Source: Misgurnus anguillicaudatus (lineage: Eukaryota > Chordata > Actinopteri > Cypriniformes > Cobitidae). Taken from it: DNA of 64,000 nt. The stretch covers positions 31,563,501 through 31,627,500 of the forward strand of contig NC_073353.2 of the NCBI RefSeq assembly GCF_027580225.2, written 5' to 3'. Both the position numbers and the translations under genes were made by a program. Each line of letters opens with the position of its first letter. Position 1 is the first letter of the stretch. The notes under the pieces are model-generated. The model was not told the DNA's origin, ran no database searches, and saw nothing but the letters and a program-made list of their open reading frames with translations. Below are positions 34,228 through 49,029 of this stretch, piece after piece.

Positions 34228-36836
34228 CTCTACGGGACCTATCATACACCCGGCATAATGCAGCGCAATGCCCAATGCAAGTGTTTTTTGCTAGTTTGAG
34301 CCAGGCGCAGTTATCATTTTCACATCCAGCATTAAGTTGTTTAAATAGCAAATGCATTTGCACCCATTTGTGTGCCCATGGGCATGATGACTTGCGCATT
34401 GTTGGCGCATTGCTATTTTGAGGCAACTAAATAGACTACGCCATATACCAACTAAAACCTGGTCTAAAGTCAATGGCCCAGTATTGTTTTTGTCATGTGA
34501 AGAGCGCGTCAGTAATATGCGCCTATAAACGGGAGACAACGCAGTTTGCTTATTACACACATTGACAGCACACAAACATTTTTAAATATAAAAATTAAAG
34601 GATTAAAATGTAAAAGATTATAATTGAGTCTCTTGGACATAAATGAGGACCGATTAGGAGACGTTAGAAGGTGTAAAGAGCTAATTGAATGTTACAAATG
34701 GGTCATTCTACAGAAAAGGTGGAATTTGGGTGATGGAAATGTGCTTATATGAACTTCTTTAATAGCATTAATTAACTTTTCAAATCTATGAATCCGCAAA
34801 AGGGGGAGCTTAATCTATTTTTTAACTTTTTAATACATTTTAATAAAGAATCAATGAGTCATTTATTTGTCATTGGTGTTACCTGTGATTTAAACAACAT
34901 TAATGTTGATACTAAATATTTTTTCTCATTACAGCTTGTGTATTTAGTTAAAGGTTGAGTAGAGGAATGGTAACAGCAAGAAAAATCATTGATTATTAAT
35001 ATTTTGTTTAATTAAATTCTTCATCCAGCATTGTATGAAATTATTTGATCATCAGTTTGACTTTTTTCTTTAAAACCAACAAAAACAAAAAAATATTCAA
35101 CCAAAAAGGCTTTGATGCAAAGACTGAAATATCAACAATGTCTTACATCCCATATCAACAATAAAATATTACTAGAAAGTACACGAAAATACATTCATAA
35201 CACCAAAACTTGGTTTAACACCAATGACATAATGTAACACCAATGACACAATTAGAATATAATAATAGATAATGAATATGATAAAACTTATAAACTTTCA
35301 TAAAATGTTCCATCTTGTTTTGTTTTTATGCTTTTATGTTGGTCAGTTAAAGGAATAGTGCTTAGGAAGTACTCATTATAGAAGTAACACTAATGACAAT
35401 TTACAGAAAAAAACTAATATTTTAACAAAATGGCTGCCATTAACCATGTGCCATTTCATCAGAGATGTAACAATAACATACTTATTCAGTATAATGTATT
35501 TTTATGTAAAGATCTTAACACTCCCGGCTATAAAAAAGAGTAACACTAATGACATCCAAAAAATCTTATCTCAAAATTCTTAGATATATCATGATATTTT
35601 AGACAAATAAGGTAAGACATCTCACAAACCTTTTGCCTTCCTCCACTGCAATTCTTTCACTGACCTCTTGACCCATGAAAAACTTCAAAGAGCTGATGCA
35701 TTGTTTCAAAATAAAGGTGCTTTGGGTAGGGTAACACCAATGACATAAATTTGGGGGACAAATATTTATTTGATATTATTTATATTAATAGTGTATTTTT
35801 AACATTTCAGTGTTGTATTAAATTCATACAGGGTTAAAGGTAAATGTAAATTCGATTTGGTTTACAAAAAACATGGTTTTAAATAATAAGTACACAGTTC
35901 AACTTACATGTATGATCAAAGGGACAGGGCACTTTTCAGGACCAGACATTTAAAAAAAGAAAAAAAAAAAGAAAAAAGAAAATTAAATAAATAAACTCTC
36001 TCCTCATTTTTTAAGGACAGTCTATATTTATTAAATATATATCATTATGGGATTATTGGGTCAAATTAAATGATTAAGGGGTCTGCAAAAGCAAGGGACA
36101 AGCATTTCCACCTTTTTTGTAGAATGACCCAAATATTGCAATTATTTTGAAATGTTTTTTTTTTTTTAATGATACCCCAAGAATTTGTATATGATGACTT
36201 TGTACCATATGGTGAGATGATAACCTTTTTAAGTAATGCTTTTCAAAACTCATGTCGCTGTTCGAGTGCTGAAACGTTTTGGCTCTTCACACGTTTGTAA
36301 ATTCTTTATCTCCTGTTTGTTACAAATAAAGTTTTTTCCCCCCTTTTCTTGCATATTTGTAAATTATTCTTTGAGATTACACTGATCATGTAGGCTATCC
36401 ATACATTTACAGCAAATAAAAGCCTGCAATTTTTTACTTACATAACTGAAAGAAAACGACTTTAAAAGAGAACCAAAGGTTTAAAAAAATTTATTACATT
36501 TATAAAAAAAATTTTTTTAACATCAATCTTAAACTGGTGGTCTTCTACCTCCGCTTAGTTTTTCAGTTTACAAATTCCGCCATCTAAATAAGGAATCGGC
36601 ATGGAGCGAGCGCAACTGGCTTTTAAAGGGGATGAGAGATAAGACTCTCATTGGTTTATTGCACGTTATGCCCAAAACACACCCATTACTCATTACGAGA
36701 ATAGAAACAACCCTTTTAAAATATTTTTTCCCGTCGTTAAATTAGCAAAAGTGGATTCGGACACACCATTTTAGACTTTGCGCTGTGTGCTTTGCGCTGT
36801 GTGCTTTTGACCATGCCCTTAGATCCTTAAAATAGG
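34228..36836 (+). mobile_element. PIF/Harbinger-like element (GGGACCTATC end), split by a 1.4-kb insertion
   Basis: The left part (34233-34560) matches 9781-9960 and starts with a GGGMCCTATC end. The right part (36560-36836) has the companion interior (ATTGCACGTTATGCCCAAAA) and ends CCTTAAAATAGGGGC, the mirror of the 60382 end. Between them lies the element 34700-36130. Target duplication not visible. No Myb-like or transposase frame recognised. Confidence 0.6.
34700..36130. mobile_element. GGGTCATTCTAC element, 4-bp TSD, dispersed 14-mer motif
   Basis: Termini GGGTCATTCTACAGAAAAGG and, from the other strand, GGGTCATTCTACAAAAAAGG. AAAT occurs on both sides (34696-34699, 36131-36134), a 4-bp target duplication. 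The interior has no transposase but repeats a motif, GTAACACYAATGAC (first base T once), at 35215, 35234, 35384, 35540 and 35731, plus once inverted at 34869. Shares terminus type with 45858-46775 and 58747-59574. Superfamily unknown to me. Confidence 0.8.
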
Positions 36837-38196
<1,360 letters not shown>

Positions 38197-38584
38197 TCAC
38201 AGGAAATCACACACTATATTGGAATGCTGAACTATGAGTTTGTGTGGCCTGTCGTATAATACGATAGTATAGCCTGGTATAGCCAGAACTAGGGCTTAGT
38301 TGAATTTAGATGTTTAAGCATCTTTTATACACATTCCTTAGAAAAAGATGTTACCGGTATATATCTTGAGACAAATCAACGGCACTGGCATATTTTAAAG
38401 AGCACGTATTTCATTGCTAAAAACAACGATATTTTGTATATTTGGTATCTGTTTGTGTGGTTTATGGTAAAAAAAACACATTATTTTCCACATACCGTAC
38501 ATTTTTGTTGCTCAAGATTTCACTCTCTTCCTAAAACGCACAGATTTGAAAAGCGCAGTGTCCCTGATTGGCCAACTAATCTGT

Positions 38585-38930
38585 CTAAATTAGTGAACGG
38601 GTCCACTTAGATTGGAAAACGCGAGGTCCGACCCGAGACCCAATTGGGTTCTGGTCTAAAAGTTTCACATGCGCCTCGGACATGGGTCGGGTACAATAAT
38701 TTCAGCATCGGGTCTCGGGTAATTTAAAATGAATGTGTTTTTGCTGAACGGGTTAAAAAAATTAGTCACTAGTTCGGGTCAGACTCGGGTCTAATTTTCT
38801 CGGGTTTGTCTCGGGTCGGGTCTTTCTTTAAAAAAAATTATTTATGCACGTCGGGTTCGGGTATAAAGTGATTCAGGTCATTTCGGGTCAGGTACATTTC
38901 TTTGGACCCGATAAGACCTCTAGTCTGAAT
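38585..38930. repeat. CGGGT-rich dispersed repeat in erbb4 intron
   Basis: Many copies of TCGGGT/CGGGTC (such as TCGGGTTTGTCTCGGGTCGG) and a degenerate inverted pairing of GACCCGAGACCC with GGGTCTCGGGT. A low-complexity DNA-transposon remnant in the intron between exons 19 and 20. Confidence 0.5.
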
Positions 38931-39606
38931 ACCTCTGATGTCAGCCTGAAATGTGACGCTCCCTACCATGTTTAAAATAATTGGTTGCTAACTTACAAGC
39001 TGTGAGTCCGAAGCGGGAGGAATTATGATAATATCGTATATGTCTTGACTATATCACCAATCCCAGTAAGTAAACTGTTGCCTACAATCAATGTGTTTGT
39101 TGTAGTCCAAGAAAAGAGATTTACAGTGGAGATGATAACTCGCATCATCGTTTACTTTGGGGTTATGTACCTTTTGCATATCATTAACATGAACTAATAC
39201 ACACTTACACACCAAAGGAAATTTAAAAACGTGAATCGGACAATAGGTGCTCTTTAAGATCTGTCAGTCCAAGTTATTTTCAGTTGAGACAGCTCAAACA
39301 TTTTAGTCTTTTAGTCTGGAACTAGCCTTAAGCCTTGTCTGTGAAACCGGGGGTATATGTTAGATTGCAAAATAGTGAATTATATAGAGAAATAATAGGA
39401 TATTTAAATTACAAAATATAGATATAAACATATTACCATTCAGAACACATTCAGTACAGCTAATTTATTGATGATTTAGTCTATACTACACTTAGCATGC
39501 TTGTAAACACACACAAACACACAGTGTCCCACTGAGATTAAGAAGTGAAAAATACCTTATACTCAGATATTGCAACAATGAGTTTTGGATACTTACTCTG
39601 ATTTAA

Positions 39607-40349
39607 AGGGACACTCCACTTTTTTTGAAAATATGCTCATTCTGCAGCTCTCGTAGAGTTAAACATCAGATTTTTACAGTTTTGGAATCCATTCAGCTGA
39701 TCTCCGGGTCTGGCAATACCACTTTTAGCATAGCTTAGCACAATCCTTTGAATCTGATTAGACCATTAGATTAGACCAAAGAGTTTCGATATTTTTCCTA
39801 TTTAAAACTTGACTCTTCTGTAGTTACATCGTGTACTAAGACCGACAGAAAATTAAAAGTTGCGATTTTCTAGGCAGATGTGGCTAGTAACTATACTCTC
39901 ATTCTGGGGTAATAATCAAGGACTTTGCTGCTGTAACATGGCTGCAGGAGGTGCAATGATATTACGCAGCAGCCGAGGATAGTCCCCTTAGTATCTTTCA
40001 ATAGCAGAGGACTACTTTCGGGTACTGCGTAATATTATTGCGCCTCCTGAGAGTGAGAGTATATTTCCCAGCCATATCTGCCTGGAAAATCACAACTTTT
40101 AATTTTTCATCGGTCTTAGTACACAATGTAACTACAGAAGAGTTAAGTTTAAATAGGAAAAATATTGAAACTCTTTGGTTATTTTAGGCGCGATGCTAAT
40201 GATCTAATCAGATTCAATGGATTATGCTAAGCTATGCTAAAAGTGGTAGTGAAGATCAGCTGAATGGATTACAAAACGACAAGAATCAAATGTTTAACTC
40301 TAGGGGAGCTGGAAAATGAGCATATTTTCAAAAAAAGTGGAGTGTCCCT
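39607..40349. mobile_element. Palindromic TTAA MITE, complete copy
   Basis: Flanked by TTAA at 39603-39606 and 40350-40353. Ends AGGGACACTCCACTTTTTTT and AAAAAAAGTGGAGTGTCCCT. The two halves mirror each other over nearly the whole 743 bp, with a central palindrome near 39985-40015. Related to 26725-27934 and 44252-44562. It lies in the intron between kinase exons 19 and 20. Confidence 0.92.
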
Positions 40350-40353
40350 TTAA

Positions 40354-41903
<1,550 letters not shown>

Positions 41904-42217
41904 TCACAAAGAAGAGATTTTTTGAGGAATTTTGGATGAACTAGATTTTCACATTTCTGTAGAAAAGATGAGTGGTGCGCGCCATTGCATTGTGGGTTCT
42001 GGATGGGTGCTAGATGGTTGCTTACGGCCATCATTTATGGCAAAAGTTTTATATTTTGTTTCTCATAATCACTTGTGAAAAACAAAAGTACCTCCAACAA
42101 TTATGTAACACAAATCGAGCTGAAAGACTGACACACAAAAGCTCATTACAAAATCCTCTAAGAGCCCTATTCATAGGCAACCTTGTTCAGTTACCTCGAC
42201 CACTTTAAGGTCATTAC

Positions 42218-42340
42218 CTTGTAGACGGTGCCGAAAGCTCCGGCTCCCAGAATCTTCACCCTTTTCAACTCGGTCTCCTTCAGAATACGCAGTTGGGCCT
42301 GGTTAGGGGCGGCACCACTGGGCGTCAGGGGCTCCACCAG
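42218..42340 (-). CDS. erbb4: erbb4 kinase exon (exon 18 equivalent, glycine loop)
   Basis: 41 codons from [20 protein letters not shown] through [28 protein letters not shown] is the ERBB juxtamembrane-B segment that builds the asymmetric kinase dimer; GAGAFGTV is the nucleotide-binding glycine loop (GxGxFG). Mammalian ERBB4 as I recall has LGSGAFG, so the second loop position differs (A for S), a tolerated change. Acceptor GATTCAG|CTG, donor AAG|GTAATG. It is too short and lacks an ATG near its start, so ORF callers overlook it. Confidence 0.98.
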
Positions 42341-43064
42341 CTGAATCGAAAAGAAGTGAGACTTCATAAGTGAAGTTATAAATCTGGGACATTCAATCTG
42401 GACAATCGATTAATGTTCGGCCTAACTCAAATAAACTGCAGTGCATACAGCACAGTTTATGATTTCCACCTAATTTATTTTATCTTTCTGTGCTCTTATA
42501 TTTTGCATGTCAAAGTTAGAGAGTCCAATCAATGAATAAAAACCCCTGGCGATCAAAGGACCATTGAAATGCAAGAAAGGAACAAAGATAAGAGAAGAAC
42601 GAAGACAGGAGATACTGGAACAATGACAGAGAAATAGAGAAGGTTACCCTGATAAAAATATGAAGCGCGAGTGAGAGAAATCGGGAAAGAACCGGAGAGA
42701 AAGTGAGAGCGTAAATCAGTCGTTCTATCGACCCTTTTTGTCATCCCCTGGCTCATCATAGCCACCTGATTAAAAAACAATAGCAGTTCTTCATTTAAAT
42801 GGAATTGTAAATCAGGAGTCTGGACACAGAAAGGCGGAGGAGAGCTAGGGGAGGGGCTTTCAGAGCGGAGGCACTACTGCCAAGATACACATCAGGAACT
42901 GTCCGTGGTCCTGATCTCCCCCGGAGGTGCTGAAAAGTCTGAGCAGAAATGGTGTAGCTCACACTTAACCTAAACTGAATCCAGACAGAAATGCCCTATT
43001 TTAGTGAAAACAGAAGTATGGACATGCTTTAGACCAGGGGTACGTGCACCCGAGGGGGACTTAA

Positions 43065-43165
43065 AGGGAAAGTTCAGCCAAAAATGAAAATTACCCCATG
43101 ATTTACTCCCCCTCAAGCCATCCTCGATCTGTATGTGATTATCTTTTTCCAAAAAACACACTCGG
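43065..43165 (+). repeat. TTAA-flanked common fish MITE end (AGGGAAAGTTCAGCC)
   Basis: TTAA at 43061-43064 is followed by AGGGAAAGTTCAGCCAAAAA and TTTACTCCCCCTCAAGCCAT, the widespread cyprinid repeat with an 'AGTTCACCCAAAAATG' consensus. Only the left end remains. Confidence 0.65.
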
Positions 43166-43172
43166 AGTTATG

Positions 43173-44140
43173 TGTGACCCTGGACCACAAAACCACTCAT
43201 AAGACGCACGTGTATATTTGTAGCAATAGCAACAATACATCGTATAGTTCAAAATTACAATTTTTTTTAAATGCCAAAAATCATAAGGATATTAAAGCAA
43301 CACCAAAGAGTTTTTTAACCTTAAAACAACGTTTCCAAAAAAGTTTCAGTCGTTCATCCACTCGAAACAGAGTGAACGGCACTTTCACATTCGCTTTGCA
43401 GCCATCTATCGGCCAAAACCGCACTAAAGAAGTTTCCAACCGTCGGGTCGCGGACCTTTAGTTCGAGTGAAAACTACAAAAACTTGCTTTTACGGCAGAC
43501 CTACAATCCAATCAGAGCCAGCTATGCTGCAGTATTTACGACAGTGGTAATGAACAATTACGCTTCTAACCTGTAGGGGGAGCAAAGAGCAAAAACTCTT
43601 TAATGTTGCTTTAAAGTCTCTGCTATACCCACTTACGCAAACATGTGTTTCTGGCAAAAAGTTAAACTACAAGGTCATAAGGTCTATGAAATGTTATGGT
43701 TGGGGCGTAATCAATGTGACATCACATTGATAGGGGATCCCCAACAGCCTGTTTTGTGTCACTGTTGCGGTTTAAAGGAGATTACACAAAAAATAATATA
43801 TGTATTTGTATAATAACAGGCTATTTCTGCACACACTGGCGACTCATTTTCTGATAAAAAACATTTAAAAGTGCATTTTTAGGTTCGGGGAGCTTTAAAT
43901 AAAGATGAACATTTTCATGAAGATATTTTCTAAATTACCTATCGTAAATGTATCAAAAATGTATTTATCATTTGTAATATGTGTCGCTAAGGACTTCATT
44001 TAGACAATTTTCTCGATATTTTGATTTTTTTTTTTTTTTTGCACCCTCTGATTCCAGATTTTCTAATAGTTGTATCTCGCCAAATATTGTCCTATTCTAA
44101 CAAACAAAATTAAATAATGTATAAATCTCAATTTTAAAAT
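43173..44140 (+). mobile_element. TGTGACCCTGGACCACAAAA element, carrying insertions
   Basis: The left end TGTGACCCTGGACCACAAAA and the interior around 43905-44140 (GAAGATATTTTCTAAATTAC, TTGCACCCTCTGATTCCAGA) form one known fish repeat. About 600 bp of foreign DNA splits it, including the TTAA MITE 43296-43610. Its right terminus is missing here; a right-end fragment of the family lies at 58450-58546. Confidence 0.65.
43296..43610 (-). mobile_element. TTAA-type MITE, copy 2 (315 bp)
   Basis: Perfect TTAA on both sides (43292-43295, 43611-43614); ends AGCAACACCAAAGAG and CTCTTTAATGTTGCT. Inverted counterpart of 18922-19236 with the same length. The ORF 43135-43461 runs through it by chance. 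Confidence 0.92.
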
Positions 44141-44251
44141 GTAGTGATAAGTTAATGGTAAAACATTGTCATGAATTTCCGATCACATAATTTTGTATGT
44201 GCTACTGGCCAGGTCTTCGTCATCCACATTAACTGTGTTAAGTGACTTTAA

Positions 44252-44562
44252 AGGGACCCTCCACTTTTTTTTGAAAATATGCTCATTTTCCAGCTCCCAT
44301 AGAGGTAGACATTAGATTTTTACCATTTTGGAATCCATTCAGCTGATCTCCGGGTCTGGCAGTATCATTTTTAGCATAGCTTAGCATAACTCACTGAATC
44401 TGATTAGACCATTAGCATCACACTAAAAATAACCAAAGAGTTTCAATATGTTTCCTATTTCAAACTTGACTCTTTTGTAGTTACAACGTGTACTAAGACT
44501 GACGGAAAATTTAAAGTTTCTACTTTATAAGCCAATATGGCTAGGAACTATACTCTCATTAT
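44252..44562 (+). mobile_element. Palindromic TTAA MITE, truncated left half
   Basis: TTAA at 44248-44251, then AGGGACCCTCCACTTTTTTT; matches the left half of 39607-40349 up to AACTATACTCTCATT and then stops abruptly before the palindromic centre. Confidence 0.85.
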
Positions 44563-44984
44563 AGACAATAAAGGGTTATTTAACTCTTAATGATGCGGCT
44601 GTTCTGTACATATGGTTTTAGACAATTTTGGTTGTTGGCATGTATGGTGTCCATTTTCACACAAACAGTACACGGTTTCTTCTTGGAAACATGTGTGGGC
44701 CTGCTCCAGATATCTGTGTGATATTATTTTCTCTACTCAAAGCCTCAGGTTATATGGATATATGCACATGTGAGGAGGAGGGGTCAGAATCTCTGGATCT
44801 ATAGTCAACCTGCATTCCTAAAAATCCTCCACCTACATTGTGATATGAAATAACCTTGTGTTTTTAGAAAGACAGATACAAAGAATGAATAAATGAAAAC
44901 GAGGGATTAAAAGATAGGATGTAAAGATTTGTAAATAAAAATGTCAATTATAGTAGTAGTATTGCTACAATTTACTGTTACACT

Positions 44985-45007
44985 GAGTAGTAGTAGTAGT
45001 AGTAGTA
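44985..45007 (+). repeat. (AGT)n microsatellite
   Basis: Seven or so perfect AGT/TAG trinucleotides within an erbb4 intron; a shorter run occurs at 44951-44961. Confidence 0.9.
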
Positions 45008-45646
45008 TAATTAAAAACTGCAATTTGTATTAATGTGCCAAGTTTTTATATTGCATGATAACAGTAAACTAAGCTGAAACGTTACAACAATAATTATTAA
45101 TAATAGATACAACTCTTTATTGAACATTGGTGTCTTTATCATAGCAATAAACCTCAGATCCATCTGTTGGTGTGATTGAAAACCCCATACTGCATGGTTT
45201 CTTGTAGCTTATTGCTTTAATGGATATCTAATTATTGCATACTGATGCATTAGATGCAATAAATAACACAGTGATCTTTCCTTTTCAGTGTTTAGACCAA
45301 TTTAACGAGGGCTATGACAAACACTCACACTTAAGTGGCCATGCATAAAATAAACATGCATGCAATAAAAACATGCATGAATAACCAGCATAAGATTCTG
45401 TTTTCAATTGAGAAAACTTTAAGTAAAATTAAATCAGGAAATCATCTCACTCATCTCTCAGTAGTGAGTACTTCCTCTCTGAACTTGACATGAGACACAA
45501 TGAGGACCACAGGTCACACTCCACTTCTCGTGCCTCTCTTTCATCATCTGCTGTCTCTAATTGGCACTCGATTTCCAGAGGTTTTCAGGTCTTGTGGAAT
45601 TGGAGAGTATGCTCTTCATAAAGTATTTTAAATATAGATGTCTAAC

Positions 45647-45779
45647 CTCAGTCTCCAGAAAGCGTCTTAGGGCTCTTTTCTTCTTGATGCTCCTCCTTCT
45701 CATTGATACTGCAATGCTCAAGCCCACGATGATCACCAAAAACAGTCCACCGATAACCCCAGCCGCGATGAGAGGAGTC
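45647..45779 (-). CDS. erbb4: erbb4 transmembrane/juxtamembrane exon (exon 17 equivalent)
   Basis: Begins with one base completing an arginine codon, then 44 codons. [20 protein letters not shown] and SIAV form the single membrane helix, with the small-residue AAGVIGG patch used for helix packing. [18 protein letters not shown] is the basic juxtamembrane segment: a stop-transfer signal, and in family knowledge also the nuclear-localisation stretch of the gamma-secretase-released intracellular domain. The last codon GAG joins directly to LVEPL of the next exon. Acceptor GACACAG|G, donor GAG|GTTAGA, a somewhat weak donor. The open frame running on from it into the intron is not coding. Confidence 0.97.
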
Positions 45780-45857
45780 CTGTGTCAAACAGAGGACAGA
45801 TAATTAACATTACAATCTAAACATAATGGGAAATTAATGTGGAATACATCCATATAC

Positions 45858-46775
45858 GGGTGATTCTCTCGAAACCATTGAAACACCACGGCACTAATGA
45901 TTTTAGCTTTAAAATGTGTAATATAGTAACATTAAAAAGATCAGAATTTACACAATACTGTGTTCTACTTTGCACAATGTGTGATTTCAACATAAGAATT
46001 TATAATTGGAAATTTTATCTCATTTTCTGCTGAAATTCTCATTACCGCAATGTGTCCCGCTGTGTTTGAACATGCGTTATGTTGTAATTTAATCAAATTA
46101 ACACAAACATATTAAGAAAAAAAATAAATGGATGTTTTGCTAGACTACTTTAGATGACAGAAAAAATATTTACTGAATATTCATGTATAAGAATAATGAA
46201 GAAAAATTAGGAAAATGATGTGTCCATGCCTGATGTTCTCATCCTCCGCAACACTTTTTGAGAACAGTTTAAGCACACATACAGAATTTTAATAAAGTTT
46301 GATTTTGAGTGACCAAGCACATGGACCAGTTACTTCAAAATGGCTACCAGGTAAGATCATTTTTTTTACAGTTAATTTGAAATATTGTCTTGTCAGAATG
46401 CTTACACGACATTTTGATTATCATTACCGCAACAGATGCTTATTAAATGTTAATTTAATTAATAGAAGCATAATACTTTGATTTTAAATGCATGTGCAGA
46501 ATCTCCAAATTATGTTCTTTCAGGTTTGTCATGTCATTTTGAAAATATGTCAGTGTTGATGTTTTCTGACTGTTGCGGTAATAAGATTTTTTAGGACTAA
46601 TTTTTTTAATTATGTTACAAAAAGTGTTAAATGATAAGTAAAAGTTTTTAAATTAATGTTCCCATTTACTCCAGACTTTGTTTTTCAATGTCTGGTAGGA
46701 AAAAAGTAAATTTAAGCAATTTTTACATTTCCATGCTTGACATTTTTAAAACCAAGTTTTTCGTGAGAATCACCC
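45858..46775. mobile_element. GGGTGATTCTC element with 4-bp TSD, copy 1
   Basis: Ends GGGTGATTCTCTCGAAACCA and, from the other strand, GGGTGATTCTCACGAAAAAC. ATAC flanks both sides (45854-45857, 46776-46779). Interior repeats an ACCGCAA motif: ATTACCGCAA at 46041 and 46423, CTCCGCAA near 46244, and inverted TTGCGGTAAT at 46573. No transposase. Closely related to 58747-59574. Confidence 0.8.
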
Positions 46776-47277
46776 ATACAGGAAAATATTTTTTTTATGT
46801 ATAATTGTAACAGTATGTCTAGTACTTATATTTATAATGCTTTATTAATATTTTTGTTTTACTTTTGTCACAGACTTAAACTTAAACTATAAAAATACAT
46901 GATGAAAGCATTTTTACTTGTTTAAAACTACATGCAGTATTTCATAAATGAGTAGAAACCCGCACAAATTGTCTCTCTCAGCGAAGAGATATTTAAAAGG
47001 ATATGTCTAGAGTGAGTCTGTCCAACTAATGTCATCTTACATCAGTCATCTCTGAGCCGTACTTTCAGCTTTCAGTATAAATTTCATGTAAACATGTTCC
47101 CTCAGCATTAATGAAAGGCCTAATTCAGTTAGCATGGAAGAAGGCAGAACTAAAGTCAGCACTGCCTGCAGAAAATACACAGCACAAACTGTCCTATTAC
47201 AGCTTTGTCATTCTAATTCCAATCTTCAGAGTGCAATACAAGTCTTATCACATTTATTTACCGCATAGGACCCTGTT

Positions 47278-47345
47278 ATGAAACGGTTAATTCCAGTCCG
47301 TGATTGGATTACGATAAAACACAGCTATGACCGCTGCACCCAGCG
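47278..47345 (+). repeat. Fragment of the ACGGTTARTTCCA repeat
   Basis: AACGGTTAATTCCAGTCCGT and CAGCTATGACCGCTGCACCC match 48247-48340. Confidence 0.6.
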
Positions 47346-47395
47346 ATTCTGTGTATCACTTCGCAGGGAAAGTTAAGTGAAAGTTGAAATTTTAA

Positions 47396-47809
47396 AGTGA
47401 CAATAAGTAGGATTTACCCCCATCTAGTGGTGAAATTGTATTTTGCATTCAAACGAATAGTGCTCTCTTGCGCCTCGCTTTTCCAAATGCGTGTTGCAAA
47501 TAGGGTAGCCGTTATGTAATCACTGATCACCTTGTCCGTTTCAGCTAGTTCACGTGTTCTGAATGAAAACGCATTGTGGAAACGCATTGGTAGGCTAGTG
47601 CTTTTTGTCCCTCTCTGCTATTATAGTTTATTAGTATGGCGGAACGACATGGAAGCCTCCTTAGACTTACCCATTCAATGTAAGTAAAGAGAAGAAATTC
47701 TAAGCTTACAAAGAAAAGTCAGATCACTTTGACACCAACGAGGACATATTTATGAATAAAGACATTGATTTTGATTAATAAAACACTTAAAATCCTACTT
47801 ACTGTCCCC
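47396..47809. mobile_element. TTAA-flanked MITE (414 bp)
   Basis: TTAA at 47392-47395 and 47810-47813; ends AGTGACAATAAGTAGGATTT and AAATCCTACTTACTGTCCCC are inverted apart from a few changes. Interior non-coding. Confidence 0.82.
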
Positions 47810-47894
47810 TTAAAGAAAAATGTTGTGATTTTCCCTTATGCATTGATACATTTTTGTTTGATTTACTCTTTGTATTGTTTGTTAACCATTTTAT

Positions 47895-48240
47895 TTAAAG
47901 ATGTAGTGTGTAGATTTTAGCAGCATATACCGGGGAGGTTGCGAATTGCAACCACCCCTCCCTTTCTAAACAAATAGGAAAGCTACGGTACTGAAACCAC
48001 TCGCGGAAAAGCTTCAGTCTCTTTAAGAGCAACTATCGTTTGATTCACAATTTTACATTTCCTTTGGTGTGTAAATGTGTATAGTACATGTTAAAGATAT
48101 GGAAAAGGTACAAAGCCCAAAGTAAACAATGACGCGAGTTATCGTTTCCAACTGAAATATCTTTACTTGGACTACAACAAACACACGGACTGTAGGCAAC
48201 AGTTTACTTCCTGGGCCTGTTGACGTGGACAAAACCGACA
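47895..48240 (+). repeat. Fragment of a common fish MITE (GATGTAGTGTGTAGATTTTA)
   Basis: GATGTAGTGTGTAGATTTTA and GGTTGCGAATTGCAACCA (itself a small palindrome) are hallmarks; the right end is replaced by the repeat at 48241. Confidence 0.5.
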
Positions 48241-48560
48241 TTTATAAAACGGTTAGTTCCAATCCTTGATTCTGATTGGTCAATAGGTGTGCTTTATTGA
48301 CAATAAAGCACTGCTATGACCGCTTCACCCAACGGTTCTATTTAATATCACTGCGCCCTTAGCAACACCCTTAGCAACACATAAACATATAATGAGACAA
48401 AGTCTGAGAGCAGTTTGTTGTTTTTATTTGAGCTTCCATGTTGTTGTTTGCTTCAGGGACTATTTTTTCTAGCGGAAGGAATGCTTTTATTGATTTAACT
48501 TCATGAAAGTTGCACTAATATTTTTTTTACTTTAATATTGTGTGGTAACCGTTTTATAAA
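48241..48560. mobile_element. MITE with TTTATAAAACGGTTA termini
   Basis: TTTATAAAACGGTTAG at the left and TAACCGTTTTATAAA at the right are inverted. Ends immediately next to the hairpin 48561-48706 and was probably one unit with it. Confidence 0.6.
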
Positions 48561-48706
48561 AGCAATAAGGTACTCGAGGCAAGTGCTGTATCGTGAATAA
48601 GTAACGGCTGAAGGGGTTGCAGGCACTCCGCTTCGCGTCGTGCCTAACAACGCCCTTCAGCCGTTACTTATTCACGATACAGCACAGCCTCTCGTACCTT
48701 ATTGCT
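48561..48706. repeat. Long near-perfect hairpin (about 55-bp stem)
   Basis: AGCAATAAGGTAC at the left and GTACCTTATTGCT at the right start a stem that is perfect for GTGCTGTATCGTGAATAAGT onward through AACGGCTGAAGGG, with a few mismatches at TCGAGGCAA. The loop contains a second small stem (AGGCAC...GTGCCT). Transcribed, it would fold strongly; most likely it is a foldback transposon end. Confidence 0.9.
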
Positions 48707-49029
48707 TAAATATATATCCTCCCGCTTGGTCTTACAGCCTGTAAATTAACTCCTGTTAGTATTGCATTGTAAGTGAATCTTTCAAACATGGTAAGGAGTG
48801 TCACATTTTCGGCTGACTCGGAGGTATTCATGCCAATCACAATGTACAGATTAGCAGGGGAATCAGGAAAACAGCGCTTTTCGAATCGATAAGCTTTGTA
48901 CAAAATCAAAGCGTTTGAGGAAAGCAGTATATCTGGAGCTACAAAAATGTACGGTATGTGTAAAATAAAGTGTTTTTGTAACCATAAACCACGCGAACAC
49001 ATTGTATTATACCAAATACACAAAATAAC

